The notes below the pieces were generated by a model. The model was not told the origin of the DNA. It saw only the letters and a list, made by a program, of their open reading frames with translations, and did not search any database. Position numbers and translations under genes: made by a program. Of a stretch of DNA of 64,000 nucleotides, positions 11,232 to 21,921 are shown in pieces. The stretch's first letter is position 1, and each line of letters starts with the position of its first letter. The DNA is from Hypericum androsaemum. Lineage: Eukaryota; Streptophyta; Magnoliopsida; Malpighiales; Hypericaceae. The stretch spans positions 5,418,558-5,482,557 of the forward strand of contig OZ023198.1 in assembly GCA_963995505.1 (NCBI GenBank), in the 5' to 3' direction.

Positions 11232-12330
11232 TCAGATCAAGGGGGGGATCAGCAATAGGCTTATTATTTTCCTCACATCATCAAGGAGCAGGTCTCGCGG
11301 CTCGAGCATATGGATGATTTCTCCCATTGTAGGCCTATGCTTTCTATCGGGATCAATACATCGAAGAGCGAGTAGAACTACGCGCTTGAGTTCCCACGAA
11401 GGTGAGATCTCTGCCATTTTCGACATGATCTTCTGGTCCGAAACCATTGACTTCAGCCAGTCAATCAAATATATCTGCAACAGATATAACCATGGACTAA
11501 TAACCTTGGACTATAGGATTAAGCCAGTCAATCAAAATTGTGTCAATGCAAGGACTTACTTGGGGTTGGCTATGATCTACAGGAGGTCTCCCAGATACGA
11601 TCTCCATTACAAGGACTCCGAAGCAATAAACATCGGTCCATTCATTCGAGCATCCATTAGAATATGCAAATTCACCAGCCCTAAGTGAAAAACACTATAT
11701 CAGAATTAGTTTTGTAAAGCATTATCCTGATAGCTTAGCAATCCCGAGATCGAAAATCTTCGTACTCTAATGGCTATCGAGGAGCATGTTGCTCGACTTG
11801 AGGTCCTGATGAACAATCTTCGGCTCCGAATCCTCGTAGAGATAGGACAATTTTCAGAAGCAAAAGTTTTTAAGATGCGAGAACATGAAAGCAACCACAG
11901 GAATTGCAACAAGGAGGTTCCAAGTTCCTCAATGCTATATTTGGTTAGCCTTTTTTTTGTGGAATTCATTCATTTCCAAGTTCACAAATGCTCTATATGA
12001 CATCATCCAAAATTCATTTTATAAATAATGACAGCAACAAACCAGTTAGAAATTTGAGACAAATGCTAATATCTGCAATTAAATCGACCCGCGAACGGAT
12101 TCCATCACGATGTCAATTGCAAATAAAACGAACACGGGATAACTCAAGTAGCGGGGGAATACGAGATCTTACCCTTTGGCTATTCCTCTGATGATGTCCA
12201 ACCGGATAGACCACGTCAGGGGGCTAACCTGGTCAGGGCAGCCATGGAGCCACCGGTGCAGGCTACCGTTGTCCACATACTCGATAATTACCATCCCGAA
12301 GAAGAGGTGTCAGTTTGAAAGTACTTAATG
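11232..12330 (-). pseudogene. Receptor-like kinase pseudogene, C-lobe half, unit 1
   Basis: Read from 12330 down to 11232, this is the C-terminal half of a receptor-like cytoplasmic-domain kinase of the At1g01540/At2g42960 type. The exon near 12180-12310 gives VIIEYVDNGSLHRWLHG. The exon near 11760-11870 gives the catalytic loop as HQDLKSSN (usual form HRDxKSSN). The exon near 11560-11690 covers the GRPPVDHSQPQ region. The last exon (11232-11480) gives RHRPTMGEIIHMLEPRDLL-like sequence. The catalytic-loop exon has an in-frame TAG right after MLLDSH (plus-strand CTA near 11767-11769), where Trp is usual. The N-lobe half lies over 7 kb away at 19575-20245. The same stop occurs in units 2 and 3, so the gene was probably dead before the array formed. 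Confidence 0.8.
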
Positions 12331-12469
12331 TACCATCTGTAGTAGTAGTCTCTTTTTAGTAGTACCTTTTCAGTAGTTCATTGTTAGTGTAAACAAAAAT
12401 TAATGTGGATTTTTTTAACCTGAAACCTCCTTCAAGACAGTATCGAAGCAATTTCGCCAAGTTTTAGAT

Positions 12470-13530
12470 AAATTTTATGATGATCCCTATATATCAAGTC
12501 ATTTGCTTACTTGGTATGGACCAACTAATCCACTATTGCCAAGTCATTATTGTAGCATTGCATAAAAAATTGCATAAAAACAAACTATTTCCTAAACAAT
12601 ATAAATAAATCATAAATGAAAAAAATAAGTTGAAGTTTTGTTATATTATAATTTTCTTAAGTACGCAAAATATTTTAGTCTTAATTTTACGAAAAGTTAT
12701 GGAAAAGGTTAAGAAAAGAAAATCAAGTATTCTATTTTCATTTTAATTTCAACAAGATAGAACCAAGTCCAACAACTACTTAAATAAAGTGCCTGCTAGA
12801 AAACTTGCAAACCAATATAAAAATTATTAAAAAAAACTATTCAAGAAAATCAAGTATTCTATTTTAATTTTAATGATTAAAAATAATTGTTCTTCCATCT
12901 CTTAAACCTTCATCTTCAGGAAAAGGTCTTCTGTCACACGATATATTACAAGCGCAAATCATCCTCCCGTCTCAAATTTATGACAAAATTACTAATGTAG
13001 TTCTTACTATCCATAATATTATTTTGTAGTGTGTGGAGTTTTTAAAAACTTATAATCTCACTTTCTTCTTGAGTGCATAACTATTGTCATCCGTCAATCT
13101 ACTATTTTTTAATCACGAAAATTACTTTCATACTCATCAAAAAACATAGATCGGTCAATTTATTATAACTAATTGTTATATTGGTTTGCAAGTTCCCCAG
13201 TGCATTAGGAAAAATTAAAATTAAATAGAACACTTGCTTTTCTTTTTATTAACTTTAAATTTTCATAAAATTAAAATTAAAATCTTTTACATAACTTTTC
13301 TCGACTAAGGAAAAATAAAAAATAACAAAACTTGAACATATTATTTTCATTAATGATTTAGTTCTATTTTCTTGAAATACAATACTTTGTTTCTATAATT
13401 ACATATATCTTAGTCATCTAATTAATTAATTTGTCCTAAATCTACTTGGCAATTGTGGATTGATGGATGCATACCAAATCATCAAATGACTTGGTATTGA
13501 GGGATCACCATAAAATTTCTTCACTTACTG
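12470..13530. mobile_element. Foldback-type repeat element, about 1.05 kb (left copy, unit 1)
   Basis: The left end (AAATTTTATGATGATCCC near 12469, then a run with CAAGTCATTTGCTTACTTGG) is inverted at the right end (near 13447-13525, CATTTGATG/ACTTGGTATTGAGGGAT on the plus strand). Inner A/T-rich segments are also inverse copies: 12620-12770 against 13210-13360, each with recognisable CAAGTATTCTATTTT-like or complementary text. It has long arms and no coding capacity. The same element recurs at 17703-18845 and 43975-45030. Confidence 0.55.
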
Positions 13531-13690
13531 CATATATGTCCTCGCAGTAACTTACCACTTGGTACTAACAATAATGTATCAATTAGTAAAAAATTTATTT
13601 TAATTTATTAAGAGATCTTAAGTTTAAATTCTAGAAAAATTTGTTAAATATTTGTTGAAATAATTTTGACACCTATCAAAAATTAGACAC

Positions 13691-14796
13691 AACTCGTATC
13701 TAGATTAGTTTATTCTGAATAACAAACGGTTTACACCAAAATAATGTATCCAATGTGTTAACTGTTAAGGTATGTGTTAACTGTTAAACATGTTCATACA
13801 TCCTCACATATATGTGATATATTGATAAGGTATGTCTATCAGAGGGGATGGAGAATTCACGGCTACAGGTTTTCTCGAGTAGGGGCAGGTTAAAATGTTA
13901 TAGAATCGGATGATATTGTAGATACCAGTAGAATATTTTCTAATATTTTATTTTTGGTTGTATTTTTCTGTTTACATTTTTCTTTAATAAAGTTTTTACT
14001 TATAAAAAAGATATATTCTCACATATAAAATAACTTATCCAACGAGGGGTTGGATTAGGTCCAGAGGAGGCCCATACGAACGGTTTGGAGTGAGGGACAT
14101 CCGAGGGCTTTTTTGCAAAATGCTAAAATACTAGGACTAAAATGAAAAAAACCTACACGGCTGGGGAACGCCTCTATGTCGGTATCGATAATTGGGCATG
14201 CAGCTGTCGTGAACACGGGCCAGCTGTCGTAAACACATGCCGATATCAATAACGGGGCATGCTAGTATTGTGACCGGGACTTGTCATTTTCAGAACCGGG
14301 ACTTGCCATTATCGGCCCCTGCAGTCCAAATTGTCCAGAACAATCTCCTTCACTCTGGACCCAATCCACTGCCATCCAACGATATCTATATCATATATAA
14401 AATTGATTTAAATGCAAGGTCGCTTGCAAGAATAATTTTTTGAATTCACTCATAAATTTCTGTCAATTCCTCTCTGCCTGTGCTTGGTTGTATTGGGCAC
14501 AATATCTTTTGGTTGGTGATGTATAAATTTTATTTTGTCAATCAATGCATTAACGGTGTGTCGTCTATATTGAATGTCCAAGAAGAGTATGGTATGCAGT
14601 ATATGTACTAAGAGTGTGTAAATAACATTAATATTAATAAAAAAAGTTTAGATGATGGTAATTAACGAATTTGGTAAAGAAAACCAAATAAAATTGATTT
14701 ATTTTTAATGTAAAAAAACCAAATAAAATTGATTTATTTTTAATGTCTTTTTATAACATCTTATATTATGAGTAAAGGATCCCAGCTTAGTTATTT
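13691..14796. other. Non-coding block present only in the left arm of the palindrome
   Basis: This segment is not mirrored in the right arm but has counterparts in unit 2 (about 45180-46170). It includes the stretch near 14040-14440 whose text (a GCTTTTTTGCAAAATGC-like motif) resembles part of the MITE at 48242-48628, so it probably contains an old element of that superfamily. No gene is visible; the frames at 14055-14249 and 14237-14443 have no support. Confidence 0.45.
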
Positions 14797-16137
14797 TCAA
14801 TGTATGCCATGATTATTTCCTACGTAGTTTCTTTTTCTCGAGCATCACCCTTATCTCCATTGCCCTTGTATCGGTATCGACTAGAGCAGTATATGAAGTA
14901 AATACCATTGTGAGATCCCAACCTGGCCATGAGATAGTAATAATACTCTAACCTCCCATGAAGGATCTTGATAAGCAAGCCATGAACATAGCTTGCAACC
15001 CCAATGGATATAGAGAAGAGCGCATTAGCAATATTGGTCATGCGCTGGGGGGACTCCATGTTAAATAACTCAAGCTACCCATTAACGTAAAATACCTCGA
15101 ACATCCCCAATAGGACAAGCTGGGGGGATAGCCAAAAGATAGACATTAGGGTGACATCATAGTGGGAGAGGGCAAGGTCCCTCCTCGCCTTCTCCACAAA
15201 CCCGCCCGCTACTATGGCTGCAATAGAAATATAATCCCGATCCCTATACATTACAGTATGGTTATCCCGCCCTGGTACCCTGTGATCCTCATAAGGGAAG
15301 AGACGAGGACCCATTCATAGATCGGGAGCCAGATGACGACGGCAAATAGGGAGTCAAAAATGATCCAGGTGGCAAGCATCTCGAAGTGGGTGGTAAAGTG
15401 GAGGTTCATCTGCATCGCTTATGAGACTATGTAGGTCACTTGTTAGAGAATTTTGGTTAAGGGTATTATCCCTGATAACCAAATTTTAATGATATTTAAT
15501 AAAAACTTCACTTCTTCCACTTGTTGCATGCTCGTTAGCCTCCAAGTACTTATGGGTGTAACGTCCAATTTTAGGTCATCTTTGTTACCAAAGCAGCCTT
15601 GTTTAAGTACCTGATCGCAAAGAAATGTGAATTTTTCACACTTACAAATTGAATCGATGTAATATAGATTTGGAAAAATTAGTTGGTCTATCAAAAAATT
15701 TGGCGAAGAAGAGGGATATATACTTGTAATGATTGGTGAGAGGGAGCTTAGTCAACACATTTGACCCTTTGAGAGGAGGATCGTAATATTTTGGATCTAC
15801 CCCTGTTTCGGTGCCGGTAAACTCGAGCCTCCTCTTCTCCTAAGCTGCTACAAAAACCCGTGCATTCCCAGAGAAGATGCTCCCCTCCGACTTCACATGC
15901 ACGTACATCTACGTCCTGACGAAGGACAGCACGATGGAGAAGATAATGCATAGGGTATGGATCCCTAAATCCCAGGGTCCGGCTCACGTACTTTTGTATG
16001 TAGGTGATGAAGTTTAAACTGACTAGCATTACCGCGTTAATACTGAAGTAGAACTAGTTGTAAAAGCTGGTAATCGCTTTTTTACTGTCGTTGACGGTAG
16101 GGTTAAACTAGTCAATTGCGAAAGGGATAGAGCAAGG
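14797..16137 (-). pseudogene. NRT1/PTR (NPF2-like) transporter fragment, left arm
   Basis: Minus-strand pieces match the C-terminal half of an NPF nitrate/peptide transporter (major facilitator family, plasma-membrane proton-coupled carrier). The 15075-15314 frame has GGFVEKARRDLALSH and a FWLSPQLVLLG-like helix. The 14820-15059 frame has RMTNIANALFS, a transmembrane stretch, then LEYYYYLMARLG and the SRYRYKG end. The 15748-16029 piece covers the long cytoplasmic loop with YDPPLKGSNVLTKLPL-type coding in another frame. Frames shift between pieces and the N-terminal half is missing, so this is a dead fragment. It is mirrored by 16171-17524. Confidence 0.75.
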
Positions 16138-16170
16138 ATTGACCCAATTGGTTATGGATCACACTTCAGG

Positions 16171-17524
16171 CCTTGCTCTATCCTTTTCATAATTGACCAG
16201 TTTGACCCTACCACCGACGACGGTAAAAAAGTGATTACCAGCTTCTACAACTGGTTCTACTTCAGTATTAACGCGATAATACTGGTCGGTTTAAACTTCA
16301 TCACCTACATACAAAAGTACATGAGCTGAACCCTGGGATTTGGGTTTCCATACCCTTTGCATTATCTTCTCTATCGTGCTGTCCTTCGTCGGGACCCAGA
16401 TGTACGTGCATGTGAAGTATGAGGGGAGAGTCTTCTCTAGGACTACACGGGTTTTTGTAGCGGCTTATAAGAAGAGGAGCCTCGAGTTTACCGGCACCGA
16501 AGCAGGGGTAGATCCAAAATATTACGATCCTCCTCTCAAGGGGTCAAATGTGTTGACCAAGCTCCCTCTCACCATTTATTGCAGGTATATATCCATCTTC
16601 TTCTCCAAATTTTTTTGATAGACCAACCAATTTTTCAAAATCTATATTACGTCGGTTCAATTTGTAAGTGTAAAAAGTTCATGTTTCTTTGCGATCAGGT
16701 ACGTAAACAAGGCCGCTCTCGTAACAAAAGATGAACTATAATTGGACGGTACACCTATAAGTACATGGATGCTAACAAGGATCCAACAAGTGGAAGAAGT
16801 GTTTTTATTAAATATTATTCCAATTTGGTTATCAGGGATCATACCCTTAACCGACATCCTCCAACAAGTGATCTACACAGTCTCACAAGCGGCGCATATG
16901 AACCTCCACTTTACCACCCACTTCGAGATGCCTACCACCTAGATCATTTTTGTCTCCCTATTCGCTGCCGTCATCTGGCTCCCGATCTACGACTGGGTCC
17001 TCGTCCCTTCCCTCAAGAGGATCACGTGGTACCAGGGCGGGATAACCATGCTGAAACGTATGGGGATCGGGATTATATTTCTATTGCAGCCATGGTAGGG
17101 GGCAGTTTTGTGGAGAAGGCGAGGAGGGACCTCGCCCTCTCCCACTCTGATGCCACACTAATGTCTGTCTTCTGGTTGTCCCCCTAGCTATCCTATTGGG
17201 GATGTTTGATGCATTTTACATTATCAGATAGCTTGAGTTATTTAACATAGAGTCCCCCTAGCGCATGACCAATATTGCCAATACGCTCTTCTCTAGCTCC
17301 ATTGGGGTTGCAAGCTATGTTCATGGCTTGCTTATTAAGATCCTTCATGGGAGGTTAGAGTATTATTACTATCTCGTAGCCGGATTGGGATCTCACAATG
17401 GTGTCTACTTCATGTACTGCTCTAGTCGATACCGATACAAGGGCAGTGGAGATAAGGGTGACGCTCAAGAAGAAGAAACCACGTGGGAAATAATCATGGC
17501 ATACATTGAAAATAACTACACCGG
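16171..17524 (+). pseudogene. NRT1/PTR (NPF2-like) transporter fragment, right arm
   Basis: This is the inverted partner of the left-arm fragment, with clearer coding on the plus strand. The 16340-16618 frame gives a transmembrane stretch, VGTQMYVHVK, RVFVAAYKKRSLEF and AGVDPKYYDPPLKGSNVLTK, ending near an intron donor. The 16742-16942 frame gives GTPISTWMLTRIQQVEEV, IIPIWLSGIIPLT and FTVSQAAQMNLHF-like text. Later pieces (16930-17190, 17265-17540) give IWLPIYDWVLVPS, the FVEKARRDLALSH segment and the C-terminal LEYYYYLVAGLGSHNG region. Frameshifts and stops separate the pieces and no N-terminal half is present. Confidence 0.75.
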
Positions 17525-17702
17525 GATTTTTAATTTTTGATAGGTGACAAAATTATTTCAACTAATATTTAACAAATTTTTCTAGAATTTAAACTTAAGA
17601 TCTCTTGATAAATTAAAATAACTTCTTTGCTAATTGATACATTATTATTGGTACCAATTGGTAAGTTGTTCGCTACTGCAAGGACATATAGGCAGTGATT
17701 AA

Positions 17703-18845
17703 GAAACTTTATGGTGATCCCTCAATACCAAGTCATTTGGTGATTTGGTATGTATCCACCAATCCACAATTTCCAATTAGATTTAGGACAAACTAATTAA
17801 TTAGATGATTAAGATATGTAATTAGTATTCTAAAATAGAATTAAATCATTAAAGAAAGCAATATGTTCAAGTTTTGTTATTTTTAATTTTCCTTAGTCGA
17901 GAAAAGTTACGTAAAAGATTTTAATTTTAATTTTACAAAAACTTTAAAGTTAATGAAAAGAAAATCAAGTATTCTATTTAATTTTAGTTTCAAGAAAATA
18001 TAACTAAGTCTATTTAAAGTTAAGTGCCTAATGCACTCGGGACTTGCAAATCAACAATTAGTTATAATAAATTGATCGATCTATGATTTTTGATGAGTAT
18101 GAAAGTAATTTTTGTGATTAAAAAATAATAAATTGACTGATGACAATAGTTATGCACTCAAGAAGTAAGTGAGATTATAATTTTTTCGAAACTCGACACA
18201 CTACAAAATATTATTATGAACAGTAAGAACTACATTAGTAATTTTCTCATAAATTTGAGATTGGAGGATGATTTGTCCTTGTAATATATTGTATTACATA
18301 AGACCTTTTCCTGAAGATGAAGGTTTAAGAGATGGAAGAACAATTATTTTTTAATCATAAAAACTAAAATAGAATACTTGATTTTCTTGAACTATTTTTT
18401 AAATAATTTTTATATTGGTTTGCAAGTTTTCCGGCAAGCACTTTACATTAAGTAGTTGGACTTGATTCTAGCACTTTACTTTAAGTTGTTGGACTTGGTT
18501 CAATCTTCTTGAAATTAAAATGAAAATAGAATACTTAATTTTCTTTTCTTTAACTTTTCCATAACTTTTCGTAAAACTAAAACTAAAATCTTTTACGTAC
18601 TTAAGAAAATTATAATATAACAAAACTTCAACTTATTCTTTTAATTTATGATTTATTTCTATTGTTTAGGAAAAAGTTTGTTTTTAAGCAATGCTACAAT
18701 AATGACTTGATTTTGTTACCATAATTACATATCCTAGTCATCTAATTAATTAATTTATCCCAAATCCACTTGGCAATAGTGGATTGATTGGTCCATACCA
18801 AGTAAGCAAATGACTTGGTATAGAGGGACCACCATAAAAATTTTC
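17703..18845. mobile_element. Foldback-type repeat element, right-arm inverted copy
   Basis: This is the inverted counterpart of 12470-13530. It starts near AAACTTTATGGTGATCCCTC and ends with an inverse of CCCTATATATCAAGTCATTT. It is non-coding. It forms the outermost part of the right arm of the palindrome. Confidence 0.5.
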
Positions 18846-19583
18846 AAAATTTTTGTGCCTCGTGTATCCCATCAGCCACATTTCTGCTTCGTAATCGTCT
18901 TCTCGACAACTGACAACGATTGCAGAGTTTGCAACATTAGCTAAATATTAAGAGTCGAGCATTATTAAATTATCTTTAAGAGGTTATAATATGGTTTAAA
19001 CCATGAACTTCCTTAAGAGAATCTAAGGTCCTTACTACTTTAACCAATTTTTCGTTCATTTTTATTGATTAAGCCTAGTATATGTTTTAATTTTAAGGAA
19101 TATTGCTGGAATCTTTCTAATTTTGATTTTTGAAAGATATAATTTATATTATTTCGAGAAAAAAAATTACACCATGATTCTGATTTTGTTTTTATTTTTT
19201 TGTTACGGTCATATTTTTGAATAAGATTCAAACTGATTTACATTTTAAGTTGAGTTATTGGAATCTTTTGGATGGTATTATCTCAATTTTTCGAATTTGA
19301 TTTTTTTGTTTTAATTAGTTATTTAAAGACAAGATTGCATCACTAAAAATCCGTAACAAGTTACCTTATTTAAAACTGAGATTATCTCAAACTGATTTAA
19401 TTAGCTTATTGAATTTGAATACCGGATGTTCGCAACAACAAAAAAACCAACAAATATTTGCTATTGAATGTCCAAATGCAACGAACTATTTTCTCAAAGA
19501 AATTATTCTAACCAAAACAAACAGAACCTTAGTTGGATGTAAATGGACAACCAACTCTAGACTGTGAAGAGATTTCTACAGAC
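18846..19583. other. RLK intron remnant, no gene
   Basis: This is AT-rich sequence between the right arm of the palindrome and the RLK N-lobe half. From about 19480 it is near-identical to 47370 onward in unit 2, where the palindrome joins the RLK directly. The frame at 19040-19231 (minus) is Asn/Lys-rich noise from A/T content. Confidence 0.5.
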
Positions 19584-20245
19584 AGGAAAAGAGTACCTGG
19601 TGCTGATCAATCTTTTCACAGCCACCCTCGCCGTCGTCGTCTCGATCAGGACACCGCGGTATGTGACGACCTCAGGATGTACTTCTTGCTGCAAGGTCAT
19701 TGATGTAATGGTTCCTTAGTCTTGATGTTTTGGTATCTTGGGAGTTCTAATCGTTTGTAACACTCCTGCTGTTGACACAATTGATTGCTGTCTGTGCAAT
19801 CGTTGTGCTCTGTAACCCTCATTTGGAATTTAATACATCTACTTTTCAAAAAAAAAAGAGGAAAAGAGTACTTGATGCTGATCAATCTTTTCACAGCTAC
19901 AAACGCCGTCGTCGTCTGGATCAGGACACCGCGGTATGTGACGACGCGGTCTCCATTCTCGATGATGTTCTCGTTGACGAGCGGGATGAGCTGCACACGA
20001 TGGTCACGTAGCTTCGCAATGTTCATCTCGATCTCGGTTATCCGACGGGACAGCAGCTTCCTGTCCAATGAGGAAGGGCAACTTAGGTCCTTGGAAGGAT
20101 CATTCTTAGACAACCGAGAGACGGGGTCGAACGGTTTGAATCTCCGGCGACAGAGACGGATGATCGAGAGGACGAGGAGGAGGAGGACGATTGAGAATTT
20201 TGTGAATTGGATTTTTCTTATTACCCAATCTCTGTTGATATACAC
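19575..20245 (-). pseudogene. Receptor-like kinase pseudogene, N-terminal and N-lobe half, unit 1
   Basis: Read on the minus strand from the ATG at 20245: a short leader, a hydrophobic membrane segment (FSIVLLLLVLSIIRL), a basic stop-transfer RLCRRRFKPF, then a juxtamembrane Ser-rich stretch. A deletion removes the segment (about 35-40 codons, present in unit 2) that contains RRFSFKEIDSATNGFA. The frame resumes at NENIIENGDRVVTYRGVLI, the glycine-rich-loop region, and VAVKRLIS with the ATP-binding Lys. The glycine loop is degraded (ENGDRVVTYRG, where EGGYGxVYRG is usual). A LINE-like tail with an 87-bp duplication is inserted at 19671-19858. Confidence 0.7.
19671..19858 (+). mobile_element. 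Truncated non-LTR (LINE-like) 3' end with A-tail and 87-bp flanking duplication
   Basis: The 188-bp insert ends in a run of A (19849-19858) preceded by TTTGGAATTTAATACATCT, a LINE-type 3' end. The flanks 19584-19670 and 19859-19945 are 87-bp direct repeats of RLK sequence, both ending ATGTGACGAC and diverged at several positions. Unit 2 has only one copy of this stretch (47490 onward), so the insertion is specific to unit 1. An 87-bp duplication is long for plant LINEs. Confidence 0.7.
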
Positions 20246-21620
20246 ATATTTATACTGATCTAATTAAAACTGAATGACTAAAAGCTAGGAACCACGTTTG
20301 ATCAAAAGATCTAAAACGAATGCGATGGAGAGAGTCTAGCGCCATGGAAATAGGGTGAGTGGAGCGATAGGTGGAAGCATCTGGTGGAGACGTGTGCCGG
20401 GAAGTATCCGTTGAAGACCGAGTCCTCCAAGGCATGATTATATATAAAAAATTTATACAACTAAGAAAAAAATCTTACCTCCCCCTCCCTCTCTCCCTCC
20501 CTCGTGAAGCCTTTTATTTTTTCTAATTTTTTATTTATTTTTTATGTTATTTATAATTTTTTATATTTTTCGATATAGTGGGGGATCAAAATCAAAGTTT
20601 AAAAAAAAATTGGTGCGAATAGTGGTTAAATCGGTCGGACTGTTTATCAGACATGTTAACGTACCAAATTTAAGGATTACCTGAGTGACCTTATGAACTA
20701 CCAAAAATTAGATCGGACACAGTGGTTCGAACAAATTTTCAGCCCGAAAATTTCGGGTTAGTAAGGTCTCCACCCCAGCTGAGGGATAAAATGGATATGT
20801 GATGCGTGGGAAAAATAAAAGGAGAACAAGGAAAGGGTGGCCATGTGTAAAAAAAGTAAATATAATGGTGACAAAGTAATAATGGACATATTAAATAATA
20901 ATAGAGGGGGATTAATATATACTTTTTTATTTAAAAAATTTCTGGTCCGAACGACAATCCGACCGGTCGAATATGTTGACCGAGAGGTTGGAAGAAATCA
21001 CAGATCGCCCTCCAAGAATTTATATTATTTTGTTGCCCGTGAGAGTTTGTACTCGAATAATATTATTTTCAAGATTTTCTACGGAAATTTTCCAGAAATA
21101 AAAATTTATTGTATTTATATTTAAGTTGTTCATGATGCAACATTGTTTAGTGAAGTATTTTATAAGATTCATGATGAAGTTTTTTTGTTTAATATCATGA
21201 TTAGCATCGTCAACATCCAATTACTAGAAGTAGAGTTAATCTGAAACAATTCATTATCATTTCGATCTAGGTGTTTGCTGATTTTTGGATCATAATATGT
21301 TGGATCGTTATATGTAATAAATTAACTTTCTCTACAAATTCTGCAAATTTTAAAAAAAATTTAATGCTAAAAAAATTAATTCACATTTGGTAATTCATAA
21401 TTCATATTCTAATTCGTTTTTAAATGAATCGAATACAATTTACGATTTTGATAAATTTGAATTCGTATTTGATTCGAATTTGAATAATGGTCAAATCTAT
21501 CTCTCGGTTCTTGATTGGTTCCACGGGGCAAGTTGAAGTCAATCCTGGTTTTATTCGAAATTGCTAATTTATTCCTCGTGGTATCATGCAATTATCATCC
21601 AAGTGTGTGACTGAAACCAA
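20246..21620. other. Upstream flank of the RLK pseudogene, repeat-rich, no gene
   Basis: It is near-identical to 47975-49781 in unit 2 apart from the MITE inserted there. It contains a pyrimidine tract near 20480 and a segment at 21120-21620 that also occurs at 36990-37500 and 57525-58040. The frames at 20250-20435 and 20837-21124 are conserved between copies only as DNA and have no recognisable domain. Confidence 0.5.
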
Positions 21621-21921
21621 ATTTGCAATTTTTTAAAAATTAAATGGTGAAACTTTATTAATAAAAAGAAAAATACAGCAGGGTGAGAAAAGAGACAAAG
21701 AAAAATGAAAGATCTTACGATTCCAAGGCCTAAACGGGCAACTATACCTACTGCTATATTAAGTAATTCCATCTAAGCTTACCCACAAGAGAGGATGCTA
21801 CATAAACCAGTAACTAGCATTTCCCAATAGACCATCTTCTTCAACTTGGACCGCGTGAGCATGGCATGCGTATTGTAGAAGTCGGGAGCATACATGTCTG
21901 GATAGCCGTTATCGCACATAT

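Larger units (their letters stand above)
12478..18845. repeat. Large inverted repeat (near-palindrome) of NPF transporter and foldback sequence, 33-bp loop
   Basis: The arms meet at about 16137 and 16171 with a 33-bp spacer. The inner arms (14797-16137 against 16171-17524) are inverse copies of an NRT1/PTR gene fragment, judged by eye at roughly 90 percent identity. The outer arms (12478-13690 against 17530-18845) are inverse copies of the foldback element and its flank. The left arm has an extra 13691-14796 that the right arm lacks. The whole structure lies between the two halves of the RLK pseudogene, where an intron is expected in the RLK family. Any read-through transcript could fold into a long hairpin. 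Confidence 0.85.

Noticed and set aside
16765..17187. 140-codon plus-strand frame in the right arm of the palindrome
   Set aside because: It is mostly out of phase with the NPF coding text; only its parts that match NPF in other frames are meaningful.
20837..21124. 95-codon frame conserved in units 1 and 2
   Set aside because: Conservation equals that of the surrounding non-coding duplicate, and the composition is low-complexity.
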